DNA of 64,000 nt from contig BRKX01000018.1 in NCBI GenBank assembly GCA_026008535.1, positions 45,749,588 through 45,813,587 of the forward strand, written 5' to 3'. Position numbers and translations under genes: made by a program. Below, in pieces: positions 59,356 to 64,000 of this stretch; position 1 is the stretch's first letter; each line of letters begins with the position of its first letter. The stretch is from Perilla frutescens. Taxonomy: Eukaryota > Streptophyta > Magnoliopsida > Lamiales > Lamiaceae. The notes beneath the pieces are model-generated. The model saw nothing but the letters and a program-made list of their open reading frames with translations. It made no database searches and had not been told where the DNA came from.

Positions 59356-59936
59356 TCAATCGGTCGAGGGCGTTGGGTAAGAGAACCCAACATGCTCAAA
59401 ATAGGCCATCAGGGCTGTCTCAATACGGTCTATTTTCTCATCTGTCTGGGACTGGGCATTCTCCAACATTTCTAATTTTTTCAGAATCACAGTAACTGGA
59501 TGCTCCTCTTGCTGTGCCCTCCCTGCTGGTGGCTTCTTAGATGTACCTGCAATCATTAAAAGGCTCGAGGGGTCTACCCTCGGCACAAAGAAAACAAGAT
59601 TTCCTTCTTCATCATCCACCACATCCTGCATTCTCTTTAGGTAAGCAATATCAAAGAATTCAAGAGGCAGGGGGGTTAAGTTAGTGGTACTCAAATCCAG
59701 CAACCTAGATCTAACAACAATCTGGGTGATCAATTAGGCACAAGAGATTCTATGCTTAGGATGTGTTTTTATCTTCCTGAAGTGTACGATGACCACAAAG
59801 CCAAAATTTATTTTAATTTTCTTAACCATGCACCAGAGAATAAAAAGCTCTTGATTAGTGATAGAATTCGAGCTATCCTTTCACCCAAAGAAACTATAGG
59901 CGATCACCCTATGACAGAATCTCAAGGCTTCGTTAT
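59356..59936 (-). pseudogene. Retroelement ORF fragment (putative plant transposon protein domain)
   Basis: Minus-strand frame with two stops: ALRFCHRVIAYSFFG-stop-KDSSNSITNQELFILW, CMVKKIKINFGFVV, stop, LITQIVVRSRLLDLST, and a C-terminal part with KLEMLENAQSQTDEKIDRIE. It resembles the domain annotated as putative plant transposon protein in Athila-type elements. Its N-terminus abuts the truncated reverse transcriptase at 59937, so the two are fused out of their normal order. Confidence 0.55.
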
Positions 59937-61441
59937 TCAAACAATAGCTTTTTGTGGCTCCACTTTGATAAGTTGCTTCTTTAGAAAATTGAATGCCTTC
60001 TTACACTCTTCATCAAATTCAAAGGGAACATCTTGTTGCAATAAGTGAGTAATAGGCTGGGCAATTTTTGCAAAATCTTTTATAAATCTCCTATAAAATC
60101 CAGTGCACCCTAGGAATTCTCTCACTTGCTTTACCGAAGTGGGATATGGTAATTTTTCTATTATGTCCACTTTGGCTTTATCGACCTCAATGCCCGTCTC
60201 GGAAATCACATGGCCTAGTACAATGTCCTCTCTGACCATAAAATAGCATTTTTTGTAGTTCAGTACTAGGCATTTGTCCACACATCGCTGCAACACCTTC
60301 TCCAGATTGTCTAAACATCGATTAAAGTAGATTCCATACACCGTGAAGTCATCCATGAATACTTCAATGCAGTTCTCGAGTAGATCAGAGAATATGCTCA
60401 TTATACATCGCTGAAACATGCCAGGAGCATTGCAGAGGCCAAAAGGGCATTCTGTGATAGGCAAATGTGTTGAATGGGCATGTGAATGTTGTTTTCTCCT
60501 GGTCCTCTTGACTTACTGCAATCTGCATGTATCCTGAGTATCTATCCAAGAAACAAAAGAACTTGTTTCTTGCGAGTCTCTCCAGCATCTGGTCGATGAA
60601 CGGAAGTGGGAAATGATCCTTCTGTGTGACCGTGTTCAACTTCCGGTAGTCAATGCAAACTCTCCAGCCAGTTTGCAATCGTGTGGGCACAAGTTCTCCC
60701 TTCTCATTTTTCACAACTTGAATGCCCGACTTCTTGGGCACAACATGGATTGGACTGACGCACTTGCTATCTGAAATATGGTATATAATGCTCTGGTCCA
60801 GTAGCTTAATAATCTCCTTTAGCACCACATCCTTCATCACTGGATTGAGCTTACTTTGTGGATCACGAACGGGCTTTACATCATCTTCCAACAAGATCTT
60901 GTGCATGCAAACCGCTGGGCTAATGCCCTTTATATCTGCCAAAGTCCATCCGAGTGCCTCTTTGTACAGTCTCAACAATCTTAAAAGGCGGTCCCCGTAA
61001 ACTTGATTTAACCCCGCACTTATGATTACAGGGAGAGTCTCATTATCTCCCAAACAGGCATACTTCAAATGCCTTGGTAATGCCTTCAATTTCAGCGTGG
61101 GCGATTTGACAATCAACTTATCATCATTCATCCGAATGGGCACACCATAATCCACACAACCGTATGGCATTTTTTCCAATGAGTACAACATCATAATTCC
61201 TTTCTCGATATCATTATCTTCATCCAGGGCATCTTAGTCAGTCAGTCCATCCCACAATGCCCATTCCAATGGCTCTCTATTGCTCACCAAGGATAGGGTA
61301 GATCGACTCGAGTGATGGAAAGTATTCACAAAACTGCAATCCTCTATATCTGGGAGGGTGCTTTAATGCTTCAAATATGTTAAATGTCACTGTCTCCCCA
61401 TCAAACTCACCCGTTAGTGTGCCCTTGTCCACATCAATCTT
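59937..61441 (-). pseudogene. Athila-like Ty3 pol, reverse transcriptase part
   Basis: Minus strand. KIDVDKGTLTGEFDGETVTF (end of the protease linker), LGWTLADIKGISPAVCMHKI, SPIHVVPKKSGIQVVKNE, GWRVCIDYRKLNTVTQKDHF, FFCFLDRYSGYMQI (first catalytic Asp), then CPFGLCNAPGMFQRC, CIEVFMDDFTVYG (the YxDD-type motif as FMDD) and GHVISETGIEVDKAKVDIIE. An extra T in a CCTTTT run near 60455 shifts the frame between MPF and GLCNAP, and a stop near 61235 separates the upstream linker. It is truncated at the start of RNase H. The element continues on the far side of the solo LTR. Confidence 0.9.
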
Positions 61442-62689
61442 TGATGAAGCCATGATCAACAATGAAGATCAAGACCCGGAGTTGCAATTTCGAGGACCAA
61501 TTACTCAATCAAGAGCTAAGAAGCTTCAAGCATACTTGCAAGTGACAATTCAAAGAAAACTTGAGGTTGGAGATGAAGAAGTCGAGAAAGGCAACTCCAA
61601 GATAGTTAATTTATTAACTATTGAAGATCAAGATCACACCATGGAGAATTAAACTTGAAGAGTTAAAGATGGAAGCTTGAAGACAAGCATGCACGTCGCA
61701 TACATGGATCGACGTCAAATTGGTCATGCATGGCTTGTAGTAATTCGGCCCTTAATGTATTTACTTAGGGGTTGATTTTATCTAGACTATAGTAATTATT
61801 TTATTTAATTTTGGACTATAGTAGATCAGTTTTTATTTATTTATTTAGTCACAATTTTCGGTCATGATGTTTAGGTTGACTAGGACTTTAATTAAGATAA
61901 GTTTTCTACCTTAAATAGAGTTCTAGTTTAGATAGTTTCCTAGTCCAATTAGTCTTCAAATTGGACCAGATTTTCAGTCACCCTTAGCCTTAAATTTTCG
62001 GCCCTTATGTCTTATAAATAGGGGTCTTGTGTTATGTTAATACTTTAGACATTATTGAAGATTTTTTCCTTTGCATCCAATTGTGTCTCAAACCTTTATA
62101 TTCTTTTGATTGTTTTCTATCAAGAAAATTATCATTCTTAGAATTAGCACATCTAAGTCTTATTCAAGGGTATTGCTTAATCCATTTGAGGGATTAACCG
62201 GTATTCGCTAATCGAAGATCAACTTGGAGATTTCAACCTTGGATACGTTCGAGATTCAAAGAGGTTATTGGGTTGTGGTTCACCACAACATCAGCAACCG
62301 TCCACACCATACTCGATGACACCTATCCAGCCCAAGACGCACGCTCCGTTCCTTACACAAGATCAAGATCAAGTTCTTCCTCGTTCTGTCCAATCCGTAA
62401 GTTCATTTGATCCTTAACATATCCTACCTACCCAAGCCTTTCTTCACCATCATCACACATGGCTTTCACCTAAATTCCAGCCCTAACTGCCACTTTTTAT
62501 CCCTTATTATCTTGGTATTGCGTTACGTAGTTCGTGTCATTGTCTAGGTATTTTAGTTGTCTAGATTATCGTATTTCAATTATTTATTAGGTCGGATTGA
62601 AACCCTTCTTTAGTTGACGTGTTTCGATTCTTAGAAGTCTTCTGCTACATCGTTATTTTCGTCCTAGATCATTTTTCTGGGTCGTATCA
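61442..62689 (+). mobile_element. Solo LTR inserted in the Athila-like pol gene
   Basis: 1248 bp, TGATGAAGCCATGATC to GGGTCGTATCA, flanked by the perfect 5 bp duplication ATCTT (61437-61441 and 62690-62694). Removing it and one duplication restores a continuous pol frame across WTKI-DVDKG. It is homologous along its length to the LTR at 54934-56184 (opposite orientation) and carries the same 66-codon open frame at its start (RGPITQSRAKKLQAYLQ). Confidence 0.95.
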
Positions 62690-64000
62690 ATCTTGGTCCA
62701 AGCTGTTTTCATGAAAGGCCTTCCCAACAACAATACTGAAGATTTTGAAGTCGTTGTGCTCATATCGAGCACATAAAAATCTGTTGGGAAAATAAGCTCA
62801 TCCACTTTGACCAATACATCTTCAATGAGGCCTTCTGGATACACGTTGGACCTATCAGCAAGCTGAATGACCACACGGGTCTCCTTCAGAGGTTCAATCT
62901 TCAATTCTTTGAACACCGACAAGGCATTATGTTGATTGATGCTCCCAAATCCAGCATAGCCTTCTCTACTTTCTTGTCTCCTATGATACAAGGAATCATG
63001 AACATCCCTGGATCATCGCACTTCTTGAGTAATTTTCTCTGTATCACAGCCGACACATTCTCCCCAACTAAGAACCTTATGTCGTCATTAAATCACACCT
63101 TTCTGGTGCAAAGCTTGCCTCGATCAGTGGAATGTTGATCTCCACTTTGCTGAATACTTTTAGTATCTCCCTAGTTTCCTCTTCTCTTCTATTTTGTGCC
63201 ATTCTCCCTGGAAAGAGAGGCTTCCGTTTCACTGGAATGGGCATTTTAGCAAGCTACTTCACTTCTGGAATGGGCATAGTATCTTCCTGTTCAGCTTCGT
63301 GTGCCTCATCCTCTGTGGAATTTTTTTCCCACTTCTTCCTCCAAGGGAACATCGAACTTCTCTTCTACTGGTCTGACCATCTCCGGAAGTTCTTTTCCAC
63401 TCATTAGAGCCACTGTATTCACCTGCTCTCTTGGGTTCTCAACCTGGGAAGGCAACTTCCAATTTTTCTCTTCCATCTTGTGCATGGCTTGAGCCAACTG
63501 GTTGATTTGCTTGCTCATATGTGAGAGACCAACTCGAGTCTCTTGCTTGAATTTTTCATTTTCCTCAGCCATAGTAAACACAAGATCTTCCAGCCTTTGC
63601 TTTCTCTTTTCTTCTGGTGGCGGTAATGGGCGTGCAGGATGCCTATCCTTTGGCCTTCTCTATCTGAAATTTTCATGGTCTCTCCAGCCAGGGTTATAAG
63701 TCTGGAAATGGGGATCATATCTTCAGGGATGCCCATTCTGGCTACCTACAACGTTTACTTCTTCCACTTCATCTTGTAGAGTAGGGCACTCATCAGTGAA
63801 ATGAGATATACTTTTGCATACTCCACAAGGTCTGGGCTTTTTCGCCATGCTCACACCGGACAAGATTTTTTCAATCTTGTCGCACAATCTATCAATCCAT
63901 CTGTCCTGGTCGGGTGCCCTTTTCGATTCGCTAACAATCCGAATTCCCTCTCCACCAAAGTCTCGGTTATCTTCAGCCATTTCAGTGAGAATTCTGAATG
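62690..64000 (-). pseudogene. Athila-like Ty3 gag and protease, runs off the window
   Basis: Minus strand. 63980-63723 holds a CCHC zinc knuckle with correct spacing (CGVCKSISHFTDEC). 63581-63306 has the region before protease (PREQVNTVALMSGKELPE). 63060-62690 is the aspartic protease: KAMLDLGASINIMP (DLGAS active site) and VLDMSTTTSKSSVLLLGRPF. Several frame shifts separate these blocks, including a one-base loss near 62930 just after the active site. The 5' LTR and gag start lie beyond 64000. Confidence 0.85.

Noticed and set aside
59752..60048. 98-codon plus-strand frame
   Set aside because: Antisense of the retroelement ORF fragment, which has recognisable family-like sequence on the minus strand.

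Overview
This is nuclear DNA of a flowering plant, almost certainly a eudicot. It is AT-rich, its genes have GT-AG introns, and it holds a chloroplast SecY2-type translocase gene, a FANTASTIC FOUR-like gene, an oxidosqualene cyclase remnant, plant Ty3 retroelements, hAT, Mutator, Stowaway and Helitron elements and plant microsatellites. I cannot fix the species from sequence alone. Genes are sparse: one complete multi-exon gene (SCY2), one intronless FAF-like gene and one small secreted cysteine-rich (defensin-like) gene look intact. Nearly everything else is mobile or decayed DNA.

Layout. 1-8 kb: AT-rich DNA with the FAF-like gene (2448-3101), two palindromic MITE-like units and microsatellites. 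8-16.6 kb: densely nested transposons with readable target-site duplications (hAT > Stowaway > hAT at 8.9-10.5 kb; MULE > MULE plus solo LTR at 12.6-15.4 kb; a further MULE at 15.6-16.4 kb). 18-26.4 kb: a minus-strand cycloartenol-synthase-like pseudogene. The exons that should carry the catalytic DCTAE motif are missing, and an almost intact hAT transposase gene sits in that gap; a smaller decayed duplicate lies downstream. 27-31.4 kb: arrays of AT-rich repeats that I read as decayed U2 snRNA gene copies with their promoters. 31.5-34.8 kb: a degenerate Helitron Rep/helicase, followed by a 21-22 bp minisatellite and a G-rich tract. 37.3-44.4 kb: a MULE and then SCY2 (13 exons, about 568 aa). 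46.8 kb: the defensin-like gene. 47.3-49.3 kb: a Helitron 3' terminus and three more U2-like copies. 52.1-56.4 kb: a Ty3 element, internally deleted, inserted with an AGACG duplication into a DUF26 (Gnk2-like) gene remnant. 57.6-64 kb: an Athila-like Ty3 element on the minus strand, split by a solo LTR of the same family as the 52-56 kb element.

Most striking observation. At least eleven dispersed, partly tandem AT-rich segments, on both strands and in three separate clusters, align with the 5' half of plant U2 snRNA. Several keep the plant snRNA promoter just upstream: an ATCCCACATCG upstream element and a TATA box, exactly 33 nt apart in the two copies measured. Because the promoter is copied along with the RNA, these are DNA-level amplified U2 gene relics rather than reverse-transcribed pseudogenes.
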